Positions 57,056-64,000 of a stretch of DNA of 64,000 bases are shown here, in pieces. Source of the stretch: Stagnimonas sp965279705. Lineage in GTDB: Bacteria; Pseudomonadota; Gammaproteobacteria; Nevskiales; Nevskiaceae. The notes under the pieces were generated by a model, which saw only the letters and a program-made list of their open reading frames with translations, was not told the DNA's origin and did no database searches. Both the position numbers and the translations under genes were made by a program. Positions within the stretch are counted from its first letter, which is position 1. The number at the start of each line of letters is the position of its first letter. Location of the stretch: assembly GCA_965279705.1 (NCBI GenBank), contig OZ257257.1, forward strand, positions 1,550,001 to 1,614,000, given 5' to 3'.

Positions 57056-58912
57056 ATGTCAGAAAGAATTCAGAAGTTTCTCAGCGGCCTCGGCTACGGC
57101 TCGCGCCGCGAGGTGGAGGACTGGATCGTTGAAGGCCGCCTCGTCGTCAATGGCGAGGCCGCGACCGTCGGCCAGAAAATAGACGAAACCGATGCCGTGA
57201 AGCTCGACGGCAAGCGCCTGTCGCTGAAGGCCGGTAACGAGCCCATGCGCGTGCTGCTCTACAAGAAGCGCACCGGCGAAATGGTGACGCGCGATGACCC
57301 TGAAGGCCGCCGCACGGTGTTCCGCAAACTGCCGGAACTCGAAACCGGGCGCTGGATTGCCGTCGGCCGTCTCGACGTGAATACGTCAGGCCTGCTGCTG
57401 ATGACCAACCACGGCGAACTGGCCCGCCGCCTCACGCACCCCAGCTTCGAGCAGAAGCGCGAATACGCCGTGCGCGCCTTGGGTGAAGTGAGCGAAGACG
57501 CGTTTGCCAATCTGCGCAAGGGCGTCATGCTGGAAGATGGCGAGGCGAGCTTCGAGTCGATCCGTTTCGGCGACAACGAGGTGGAAGACGACGAGAGCGA
57601 AGGCGAGGGTGCAACCACCAGCCGCGCCAACAAGTGGTTCATCGTCACCATAGCCGAAGGCCGTAACCGCGAAGTGCGTCGCCTGTTCGAGAGCCAGGGC
57701 CTCACGGTCAACCGGCTGATTCGTACCGCCTACGGGCCGATCAAGCTCGGTGGTGGCATCAAGAGCGGTAGCTTCCGTGAGGGCACAGCCGAAGAGCTGC
57801 GCCGGCTGATTGAGGCGGTGAATCTCGACGAAAAGGAGCTGCTGCCAGAGCGCGTGCGCGAGTCGCATCGCACCAAGAGCGACTACAGCCTCAATAAACC
57901 GCAGAAGGAAGGTGAGGCAGCACCGGCAGCCCCCGTTAAGCGCGGTGACAGCAAGACCGCCGTGCGCGCGGCTGCGAGAGTGAAGCGTGACGCCCGCCGC
58001 GAGAACGATGGTGCGCGTTGGGTGAAGGCCACCAAGGACGAGCGCAAGTTGGTGGAGCGCGCAGAACGTCGCGGCGGCAGCGAGAAAGAAGAATCCACCT
58101 ACGTGGTGCAGAAGGCTCGTGCGGCCGCCGATAGCCCCTGGGGCAAGACCCGTATCGCGGCGGTGGAGTCACTTGAAAAAGTCACTGAGCGCAGCGACGC
58201 CGCGCCCACCCAGCACAAGGCTAAGGGCTTTGGCGCCAAGAGCGAACGCAGCTACAGCGAGCGCGGTGACCGTGCGCCGGAGGCCCCGACACGCAGCTAC
58301 AAGCGTGATGCGGGTGATGGCGAAAGCCGTTCGGCCGGGCCGTATGGCGCGCGCCAGTCCGCTGCCTACACGCCGCGCGAAGGCGCTGCACCGCGCAAGC
58401 CTTATGGTGACAAGCCGGCTCTCAGTGAGCGCAAACCCTATGGTGAGAAACCCGCCTATGCGGGCGCCGCGCGCAAACCGTATGGCGATCGCCCTGCACG
58501 CGATGACGGCGAGCGTCCGCGCTTTGCTCGCGCCGACAAGCCCAGCGTCAGCAAGCCGTATCCCCGCAAAGACGGCACGATCGGCGAGCGACCAGCCTTC
58601 AAGCCGCGTGGCGAAATGGGTGCCGAGCGCAAACCTTACGGTGATCGTACTCGTAGCAGCGAAGGCAGCGGCTTCAAGCCGCGCTTCAGTGCGGCCTCAG
58701 GTGATGGCACGCGCCCGGCCTACAAACCGCGTGCGCCGGGTGGTGACGATCGCCCACGCTTTGGCGGTGCCGAGCGCAAGACCTTTGGTGCCAAGCCCGC
58801 GCCGCGCAAGTCAGGCCCAACACAGCGTTTCGTGGTGAAAGATGGTGCCGCGACGCGTCCTGGCAAGCCGAAGATGGGCTTGAGCAAGAAGAAGGACGAA
58901 AACGACGATTGA
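57056..58912 (+). CDS. rluB: Pseudouridine synthase RluB with a long basic tail
   Basis: A 618-aa protein. Residues 1-60 are an S4 domain (RIQKFLSGLGYGSRREVEDWI), followed by the RsuA/RluB catalytic domain (residues ~63-270) with catalytic Asp in GRLDVNTSGLLLMTNHGEL and RNREVRRLFESQGL near residue 203. E. coli RluB is 291 aa; here ~330 residues are added: a low-complexity Lys/Arg/Gly/Pro tail with at least four KPYG[D/E] repeats and many acidic-basic alternations. It modifies U2605-type positions of 23S rRNA. The tail may bind rRNA non-specifically. Confidence 0.92.
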   Translation: MSERIQKFLSGLGYGSRREVEDWIVEGRLVVNGEAATVGQKIDETDAVKLDGKRLSLKAGNEPMRVLLYKKRTGEMVTRDDPEGRRTVFRKLPELETGRWIAVGRLDVNTSGLLLMTNHGELARRLTHPSFEQKREYAVRALGEVSEDAFANLRKGVMLEDGEASFESIRFGDNEVEDDESEGEGATTSRANKWFIVTIAEGRNREVRRLFESQGLTVNRLIRTAYGPIKLGGGIKSGSFREGTAEELRRLIEAVNLDEKELLPERVRESHRTKSDYSLNKPQKEGEAAPAAPVKRGDSKTAVRAAARVKRDARRENDGARWVKATKDERKLVERAERRGGSEKEESTYVVQKARAAADSPWGKTRIAAVESLEKVTERSDAAPTQHKAKGFGAKSERSYSERGDRAPEAPTRSYKRDAGDGESRSAGPYGARQSAAYTPREGAAPRKPYGDKPALSERKPYGEKPAYAGAARKPYGDRPARDDGERPRFARADKPSVSKPYPRKDGTIGERPAFKPRGEMGAERKPYGDRTRSSEGSGFKPRFSAASGDGTRPAYKPRAPGGDDRPRFGGAERKTFGAKPAPRKSGPTQRFVVKDGAATRPGKPKMGLSKKKDENDD

Positions 58913-58941
58913 GGCGGCGTGGCGAGCCGCGCTGAATCACA

Positions 58942-59679
58942 TCAGAGCGGCTTGCCACTGTCGGTTTTGACGGCGAGCAGCGACACCAGCCGTTGTGCGG
59001 CTATCTCAGGCCCCGGATGCGTCATGCCGGTCTCGCCGGAGTAACCCTTCACACGCACTGCGGTGCGCATCGGCCCCGGATAAAAGGTGTTGAAGCGCAG
59101 CTGCGGATGCGTTGCGGCGTACTCGAGAGCAAACGTGGCGCTCATCGCCTCGATGGCGGCCTTGGTGATGCCGTAGACGCCGTGATAGGCCTTGGGCGTG
59201 CGCCCTGCCGTATCGGTGACAAACACCACCGGTGCATCGCCGGATTTCTCCAGCAGCGGCAGGCAGCTGCGGGTCAGCACGTAAGCGGCAGTGAGGTTGG
59301 TCTGCAAGCCGTCGAGCCAGTCTTTTGGCGGCACTTCGGCGAGGCGCATGAAGCCGGTGAAGTGGGTCGCGCAATGCACCAGGCCGTCGAGTTTGCCGAA
59401 CTCGGCCTGTAGCGTTTCGGCCACGGCCTCGTGGTCGTTCCAGGTCGCGCCATTGAGATTGAGTGGCACGATGCCGGGCTGTGCACCACCGGCTTTTTCG
59501 ATGAGGTCGTAGGTCGCTTCCAGCTTCTTGATGGTGCGGCCGAGAAGAATCACGGTGGCACCGCGGGCTGCTGCCTCGACGGCGGTGGCACGGCCCAGGC
59601 CATCGCCCGCGCCAGTGATGAGGATGACGCGGCCCTTGAGTGCGTCGGCAGCCAGTGCGGGTTGTTCTGCGATGCTCAT
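58942..59679 (-). CDS. yciK: Short-chain dehydrogenase, YciK-like
   Basis: About 245 aa from the ATG at 59679, which overlaps the gph stop; the open frame extends 162 nt into gph. It has ITGAGDGLGRATAVEAAARG near residue 17, HCATH in place of the usual NNAG (a variant shared by YciK proteins), and YGITK with catalytic Tyr/Lys near residue 160. Its neighbourhood, gph and ubiG, is the same as in Pseudomonas. YciK function is unclear. Confidence 0.87.
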   Translation of the reverse strand: MSIAEQPALAADALKGRVILITGAGDGLGRATAVEAAARGATVILLGRTIKKLEATYDLIEKAGGAQPGIVPLNLNGATWNDHEAVAETLQAEFGKLDGLVHCATHFTGFMRLAEVPPKDWLDGLQTNLTAAYVLTRSCLPLLEKSGDAPVVFVTDTAGRTPKAYHGVYGITKAAIEAMSATFALEYAATHPQLRFNTFYPGPMRTAVRVKGYSGETGMTHPGPEIAAQRLVSLLAVKTDSGKPL

Positions 59680-60338
59680 GCGATGAGTTTGAGTAAGTCG
59701 GTGGGATGCGCGCAGGTGAAATCCGCGCCCCAGGTGTCGAGGGCGTATTCGCCTTCGTAGCCCCAGGCAGCGGCGACGGTTTTCATGCCCGCGGAGCGGC
59801 CGGCGTCGATGTCGCGCTTGTCGTCGCCGACGTACCAGCACTGTTCGGGTGCCACACCGGCAAGCTGGCAGGCGAGCAGCAGGCCATCCGGCGCGGGCTT
59901 GGCCTTGGGCACTTCGTCGGCGCTGACGATGGCGCAGGCGTCTTTGTCGAGCTTGAGTGCGGCCATCAAGGGGTTGGTGTATTGCTTGGGCTTGTTGGTC
60001 ATCACGCCCCAGTGCACGCCCTGCTGTGCGAAGCCAGCAAGCGTTTCCGCAAAGCCCTCGAACAAGCCGGAGCTATCCGCCAGATGCTCGGCGTAGTGCG
60101 CGAGAAAAGCGTCGCGGTGGCGGGGGAAATCTGCGTGATCGGGCGTGATGCCGAGTGCCTTGCCTAGCAGTCCGCGCGCACCGGCGCTGGCGTGCGGGCG
60201 ATAGTCTGGCAAGGGCAATGCAGCGAGACCCAAGGTACTGCGGATGTAGTTGGCGGCACCGCCCAGGTCGGGTGCGGTATCGACCAGCGTGCCGTCGAGA
60301 TCGAAGAAAATCGCCTGCGGTCTCACCAGTGCCTTCAT
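59676..60338 (-). CDS. gph: Phosphoglycolate phosphatase
   Basis: A 220-aa HAD-superfamily phosphatase: motif I FFDLDGTLVDTAPD near residue 12, motif II GVMTNKP near residue 115 and motif III VGDDKRDIDAGRSAGM near residue 168. It removes phosphoglycolate formed from DNA repair. The start overlaps the ubiG stop (ATGA) and its stop overlaps the yciK start, so the three are coupled. A role in MTA salvage as a phosphatase is less likely. Confidence 0.9.
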   Translation of the reverse strand: MKALVRPQAIFFDLDGTLVDTAPDLGGAANYIRSTLGLAALPLPDYRPHASAGARGLLGKALGITPDHADFPRHRDAFLAHYAEHLADSSGLFEGFAETLAGFAQQGVHWGVMTNKPKQYTNPLMAALKLDKDACAIVSADEVPKAKPAPDGLLLACQLAGVAPEQCWYVGDDKRDIDAGRSAGMKTVAAAWGYEGEYALDTWGADFTCAHPTDLLKLIA

Positions 60339-61036
60339 TGGGGTTTCTTGCAGTGCAGAAAATAGTTCACGTCGATGTCGTCGTTGATTTTGGCGAGATG
60401 GGTGAGCGGGTTGTATTGCAGGCCCTTGATCTCCACCGGCTCCAAGCCCGCCGCGCGAGCCCAGTTGGTCAGCTCGCTGGGCTTGATGAACTTGGCGTAG
60501 TCATGCGTGCCGCGCGGCACTAGGTTGAGCACGTATTCGGCACCGACAACCGCGAGCGCAAAGGCCTTGGGGTTGCGGTTGATGGTGGAGAACACCACCG
60601 TCGCACCCGGCTTGGCGAGAGCGGCCACCGCAGCAATCACACTGGCTGGATCAGGCACGTGTTCGAGCATTTCGAGACAGCAGACGAGATCGAAGCTGGC
60701 GGACTCTTTCACTGCCAGCTCTTCGGCGCTGCTCTTTTGGTAAGTGGCTTTCACGCCAGATTCGAGGCCATGCAGCTTGGCCACTTCGAGCACGTCATCG
60801 GCCAGATCAATGCCGGTGGCATCAGCGCCCTTGGTGGCAAGCGCCTCGGTCAGCAGGCCACCGCCGCAGCCCACGTCGAGTGCGCGCTTCGCCTTCAAGC
60901 CACCTGCGCATTGCTCGATGAAGCGCACGCGCGGGCCGTTGATGTGGTGTAGGGCCCGCATCGGGCCCTTGGCATCCCACCAGGTGGCGGCCTGCTTCTG
61001 GAAGTTGGCGAGTTCGGCGCTATCTGCGTTGCTCAT
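60335..61036 (-). CDS. ubiG: Ubiquinone biosynthesis O-methyltransferase
   Basis: About 233 aa from the ATG at 61036 (the frame opens further upstream inside the ABM-type gene). Features: FQKQAATWWDAKGPMRALHHIN near residue 9 (the conserved W-W/D region), RALDVGCGGGLLTEALATKG for SAM binding near residue 53, and CLEMLEHVPDP near residue 117. The late segment YNPLTH is a membrane-contact region of UbiG. Makes both O-methylations of ubiquinone; consistent with the cyo quinol oxidase. Confidence 0.93.
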   Translation of the reverse strand: MSNADSAELANFQKQAATWWDAKGPMRALHHINGPRVRFIEQCAGGLKAKRALDVGCGGGLLTEALATKGADATGIDLADDVLEVAKLHGLESGVKATYQKSSAEELAVKESASFDLVCCLEMLEHVPDPASVIAAVAALAKPGATVVFSTINRNPKAFALAVVGAEYVLNLVPRGTHDYAKFIKPSELTNWARAAGLEPVEIKGLQYNPLTHLAKINDDIDVNYFLHCKKPQ

Positions 61037-61380
61037 GCGGTGCTCTTGGCTTTGCCGTAGGCGCGTTCGACTTTGGCGATGCGCAGTTCGTAGTGTTCGT
61101 ACCAGCGTGTGCGGCCGTAGTCGCGCGCGGCTTTGTGGTCCATGTTGGCTTTCCAATGTGCAATCGCGGCTTTGTCCTGCCAGTAGCTGACGGTGATGCC
61201 GAAGCCATCGCTGCCTCTGGCACTTTCGCGCCCGAGGTAGCCGTGCATGGTAGTGGCGAGTTCGGCCATCTGGTCGGCCATCTCCCCATAACCATCACTG
61301 ATACCGTCATCCGCGTTCGGTCGCTGCGAGCAGAAAATTACCGCGTAGTAGGGCGGCGTCGGCAGTTTCGAGAAACTCAT
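61033..61380 (-). CDS. Antibiotic-biosynthesis-monooxygenase-like (ABM) protein
   Basis: About 115 aa from the ATG at 61380, overlapping the mtaD stop; its stop overlaps the ubiG start. The sequence YYAVIFCSQRPNADDGISDG, MADQMAELATTMHGYLGRES and GITVSYWQDKAAIAHWKANM follows the dimeric alpha/beta barrel pattern with the conserved Trp of ABM-fold proteins. Function uncertain; some relatives are small haem-degrading or quinol-type oxygenases. Confidence 0.8.
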   Translation of the reverse strand: MSFSKLPTPPYYAVIFCSQRPNADDGISDGYGEMADQMAELATTMHGYLGRESARGSDGFGITVSYWQDKAAIAHWKANMDHKAARDYGRTRWYEHYELRIAKVERAYGKAKSTA

Positions 61381-62690
61381 GGCTTGATCTTTAGAGCCCA
61401 CTCATTGGCCTTGGCTAGCACTTCGTCGATGCTCAGCGTCGTCAGCACACCGCTCTTCAGCAGCGGCTTGCCCGCAACGAACACATCCGTCACCTGCTGG
61501 CTGTTGACGGCGTAGGCGAGGTGCGAGAGCACGTTGTAGACGGGCTGGGTGTTCAGGGCACTCAGATCGATCGCGATGAAATCGGCCTGCTTGCCAGCGA
61601 CCAGCGAGCCGATCTGCTCATCGAGCATCAGCGCCTTGGCGCCCGCGAGGGTGGCCATATGCAGGGCGGCATGGGCGGGCAGAGCTTGGGCATCGCCGGC
61701 GACGGCCTTGGCGAGCAGGGCAGCAGTCTTCAATTCACCGAACAGGTCGAGGTCGTTGTTGCTGGCGGCACCATCGGTGCCGATGCAGACGTTCACGCCT
61801 GCGCGCAGCAGCTTGTCCACCGGACAGAAGCCGCTGGCGAGCTTGAGGTTGCTCTCCGGGCAATGGGCAACATGCACGCCGAGTTCGGCGGCTTCGGCAA
61901 TCTCGGCGTCGGTGAGTTGGGTCATGTGCACGGCGACGAAATCGGGGCCGAGTAGTTCGAGTTCCTTCAACCGCTGCCAGGGCCTCATGCCGGTCTGGCC
62001 TTCGGCCATCGCCACTTCGCCAGCGGTTTCGTGCACGTGCATATGGATGCCGATGCCGAGTTCGTTCGCCAGTGTGCGGATCTTTCGCAGCGGTGCATCG
62101 CTCACCGTGTAGGGCGCGTGCGGGCCGAAGATGGTCGTCACCAGCGGGTTGTCCTTGAGCGCATCGCGCACTGCGAGACCCTTGTGCAAATACTCGTCGG
62201 CGTTCGCGGCCCAGGCGGTGGGGAAGTCCAGCGTGATGAGGTTGACGACGCTGCGCATGCCGGCGGACGTGAAGCCTTCCGCCGAGGCATCAGGGAAGAA
62301 ATACATGTCGTTGGCGGTGGTGACTCCACCCCGAATCAGCTCGGCGGCGGCGAGCTTCACGCCGTCGATGCAGAACTGTTTCGACACGTGCGCGCCCTCG
62401 GCGGGCCAGATGTGGTTCTGCAACCAGTCCATCAGCGGCAGGTCGTCGGCGATACCCCGCAGCAGCGTCATCGCCGCATGGGTGTGGGCATTGACGAGGC
62501 CGGGCATGACCACGTGCGAGGTGAGGGTTAGCGTCTCGCGCGGCGCGTACTGCGCTTGCGCTTCAGCGACCGGCAGAAGCGCAACGATGCGTCCCTTGTC
62601 GACGAGCAGCGCATGGTTTTGCAGCACCACGCCCGCGGGTTCGATGGGCACGATCCAGCGCGGGAGCACGAGTAGGTCAATGGCTTGCAT
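61377..62690 (-). CDS. mtaD: 5-Methylthioadenosine / S-adenosylhomocysteine deaminase
   Basis: A 437-aa amidohydrolase: metal motif VNAHTHAAMTLLRG near residue 63, HMHVHETAGE near residue 210, HCPESNLKLASG near residue 275 and GTDGAASNNDLD near residue 302. It deaminates methylthioadenosine to methylthioinosine in the gammaproteobacterial salvage variant that goes through MTIP and MtnA. Same gene pair as in Pseudomonas, divergent from mtnA with 53 bp between. The first gene of the mtaD-ABM-ubiG-gph-yciK run. Confidence 0.91.
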   Translation of the reverse strand: MQAIDLLVLPRWIVPIEPAGVVLQNHALLVDKGRIVALLPVAEAQAQYAPRETLTLTSHVVMPGLVNAHTHAAMTLLRGIADDLPLMDWLQNHIWPAEGAHVSKQFCIDGVKLAAAELIRGGVTTANDMYFFPDASAEGFTSAGMRSVVNLITLDFPTAWAANADEYLHKGLAVRDALKDNPLVTTIFGPHAPYTVSDAPLRKIRTLANELGIGIHMHVHETAGEVAMAEGQTGMRPWQRLKELELLGPDFVAVHMTQLTDAEIAEAAELGVHVAHCPESNLKLASGFCPVDKLLRAGVNVCIGTDGAASNNDLDLFGELKTAALLAKAVAGDAQALPAHAALHMATLAGAKALMLDEQIGSLVAGKQADFIAIDLSALNTQPVYNVLSHLAYAVNSQQVTDVFVAGKPLLKSGVLTTLSIDEVLAKANEWALKIKP

Positions 62691-62743
62691 GGGCGCAATA
62701 CAATTCAGGGATTCTTGTGCTTCGCATTTTACGGGACTTGACC

Positions 62744-63736
62744 ATGTCGGCTGCTGTGCAACCCATCATCTGGGACAAAGATCATCTGAGTCTGCTCGAC
62801 CAGCGCGTGCTGCCGCACGAGCTGACCTACCTGCAATGCCGCTCGGCGGCGGGTGTGGCGCACGCGATTCATGCGATGGCCGTACGTGGTGCACCCGCTA
62901 TTGGTATTGCGGCCGCCTATGGACTGGTGATTGATGCCCTGCAAGGCGGCGACTACGCAGCGGCGGAAAAAGTGCTGGCTGATTCGCGCCCGACCGCTGT
63001 GAACCTGCGCTGGGCACTAGCTCGGATGGCCACGGTTGTGCCGCGCACGGCAGAGGCGCTGCTGAAAGAAGCCAAGGCCATCCACGCTGAAGACCTCGCG
63101 CAAAACCTGAAAATGGGCGCGCTCGGTGCCGCCTTGATAGTCCCCGGCTCGCAGGTACTCACCCACTGCAACACCGGTGCGCTGGCCACCGGCGGGCATG
63201 GCACTGCGCTCGGTGTGATTCGCAGCGCGCATACCGAAGGAAAGCTCGCAGGCGTATTCAACACCGAGACGCGCCCCTGGCTGCAAGGCGCGCGTCTGAC
63301 GGCTTGGGAGCTGATGCAGGAGGGTATCCCGGCCCAGCTCATCGCCGATGGTGCGGCGGCGCATTTGATGAAGGTGCAGAGGATCGACTGGGTGATCGTC
63401 GGCGCAGATCGCATCGCCGCCAATGGCGACACGGCCAACAAGATCGGTACCTATGCGCTGGCGCTCGCTGCCAGGGCGCATGGCACGAAGTTCATGGTGG
63501 TAGCACCCTCCGGCACCTTTGATCTGCAATGCCCGAACGGCGAGGCTATTCCGATTGAATCACGCACGGCCACCGAGCTGACCGAGTTCAAGGGACAGCC
63601 CATCGCACCCACCGGCATGGATGCCTTCAATCCGGTGTTCGATGTCACGCCCGCCTCGCTGATCGACGCGATCGTCTGCGAGCGCGGCGTGATCTTGCAG
63701 CCGGATGTGGCGAAGGTGCTTGCGCTGCTGGGCTAG
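62744..63736 (+). CDS. mtnA: S-methyl-5-thioribose-1-phosphate isomerase
   Basis: About 330 aa from the ATG at 62744; the frame opens 27 nt upstream without a ribosome site. Family marks: AVRGAPAIGIAAAYGLVID near residue 44, HCNTGALATGGHGTALGVI with the active-site Cys near residue 145, ETRPWLQGARLTAWEL, VIVGADRIAANGDTANKIGT near residue 220 and FDVTPASLI. Completes methionine salvage from MTA with the divergent mtaD. It ends at 63736 and overlaps the stop of the next, convergent gene. Confidence 0.93.
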   Translation: MSAAVQPIIWDKDHLSLLDQRVLPHELTYLQCRSAAGVAHAIHAMAVRGAPAIGIAAAYGLVIDALQGGDYAAAEKVLADSRPTAVNLRWALARMATVVPRTAEALLKEAKAIHAEDLAQNLKMGALGAALIVPGSQVLTHCNTGALATGGHGTALGVIRSAHTEGKLAGVFNTETRPWLQGARLTAWELMQEGIPAQLIADGAAAHLMKVQRIDWVIVGADRIAANGDTANKIGTYALALAARAHGTKFMVVAPSGTFDLQCPNGEAIPIESRTATELTEFKGQPIAPTGMDAFNPVFDVTPASLIDAIVCERGVILQPDVAKVLALLG

Positions 63737-64000
63737 TGCACGGTCACTGGGCGCGGCATCAATAACGCCCCGCACAGCACCGAAATCAGCCAGGCCAGCA
63801 CGATGCCGCCAAAGGCATAGGCTGCGGCTTCAGGCGTCAACGGCAAGCCGGGCGTGAAGCGCACGGCTTCTGCCAGCTGGCGATCGAAGTGCTTGAACAA
63901 AATCAGTGGCTTCTCGAACACGCTGGCGGTGTTGAGCGCCTTCCAGGCCGCATCGAGTTTATTGAAACGTGCCAGCGTGGTGCGGTGGATGCGACCAGAG
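63733..64000 (-). CDS. DUF2937-like membrane protein, partial
   Basis: The C-terminal 88 residues of a gene that runs out of the window. Read from the edge: SGRIHRTTLARFNKLDAAWK, then ALNTASVFEKPLILFKHFDR, QLAEAVRFTPGLPLTPEA and a transmembrane helix (FGGIVLAWLISVLCGALLM). The pattern with KPL..FKHFD and a late PLTPEA before a helix matches what I recall of DUF2937 proteins. Its stop overlaps the end of mtnA. Start and N-terminus are not visible. Confidence 0.55.
   Translation of the reverse strand, partial: SGRIHRTTLARFNKLDAAWKALNTASVFEKPLILFKHFDRQLAEAVRFTPGLPLTPEAAAYAFGGIVLAWLISVLCGALLMPRPVTVH

Noticed and set aside
1..64000. CRISPR arrays, rRNA genes and insertion sequences
   Set aside because: No regularly spaced repeats, rRNA sequence or transposase gene was seen in the window.

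Overview
The window is GC-rich, densely coded bacterial chromosome. The order mtnA / mtaD-ubiG-gph-yciK, the scpA-scpB-rluB block, AcnD-type propionate catabolism and a cyoABCD quinol oxidase point to a gammaproteobacterium. The many exported lipoproteins, c-type cytochromes, OruR-type AraC regulators and a ketone-carboxylase cluster suggest a versatile degrader of hydrocarbon-like or ketone substrates, perhaps of the Nevskiales/Steroidobacter kind. The lineage is inference; no rRNA or marker phylogeny is available here.

Layout. 1-12036: a one-strand catabolic operon with an acetone/acetophenone-type ketone carboxylase (three subunits), two short-chain dehydrogenases, an unrecognised protein, a DUF3237 protein, an acetoacetyl-CoA-synthetase-type ligase and two further oxidoreductase-like genes. 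It reads as secondary alcohol to ketone to beta-keto acid to beta-ketoacyl-CoA. 12112-14399: a nuclease/phosphatase-fold protein and cardiolipin synthase. 14425-20894: an AraC regulator divergent from three exported lipoproteins (alpha/beta-hydrolase-like, ceramidase-like, metallo-beta-lactamase fold). 20946-28266: a minus-strand run of six exported proteins (TlpA, DUF4266, DUF3570, ApbE flavin transferase, a three-haem lipoprotein cytochrome and another lipoprotein), divergent from a second AraC regulator. 29685-33439: two c-type cytochromes, a DUF2970 protein and a MocR-type regulator.

33446-37737: a 4.3-kb integrated element in the 3' end of tRNA-Pro(UGG). It has a tyrosine integrase, an excisionase-like HTH protein and a HUH-type replication initiator, and it carries two integron gene cassettes with recognisable attC sites but no integron integrase. 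tRNA-Lys(UUU) follows.

38078-43744: prpB-prpC-acnD (2-methylcitrate cycle). The last 273 bp of acnD are repeated after a small toxin-antitoxin pair. 43759-46176: an AT-richer lipoprotein gene, a field of extragenic repeats, an RRM RNA-binding protein, and a Gdt1-type manganese exporter behind a yybP-ykoY riboswitch.

46266-53059 (minus): cyoABCD, SURF1 and a RegB/RegA redox two-component system as one apparent operon. Then come an MFS transporter, an orphan receiver protein, scpA-scpB-rluB, and yciK-gph-ubiG-ABM-mtaD divergent from mtnA. The window ends inside a DUF2937-like gene. The strongest leads are the cassette-carrying tRNA element, the acnD 3'-duplication around a toxin-antitoxin module, the ApbE/DUF3570 redox operon and the ketone-carboxylase cluster.
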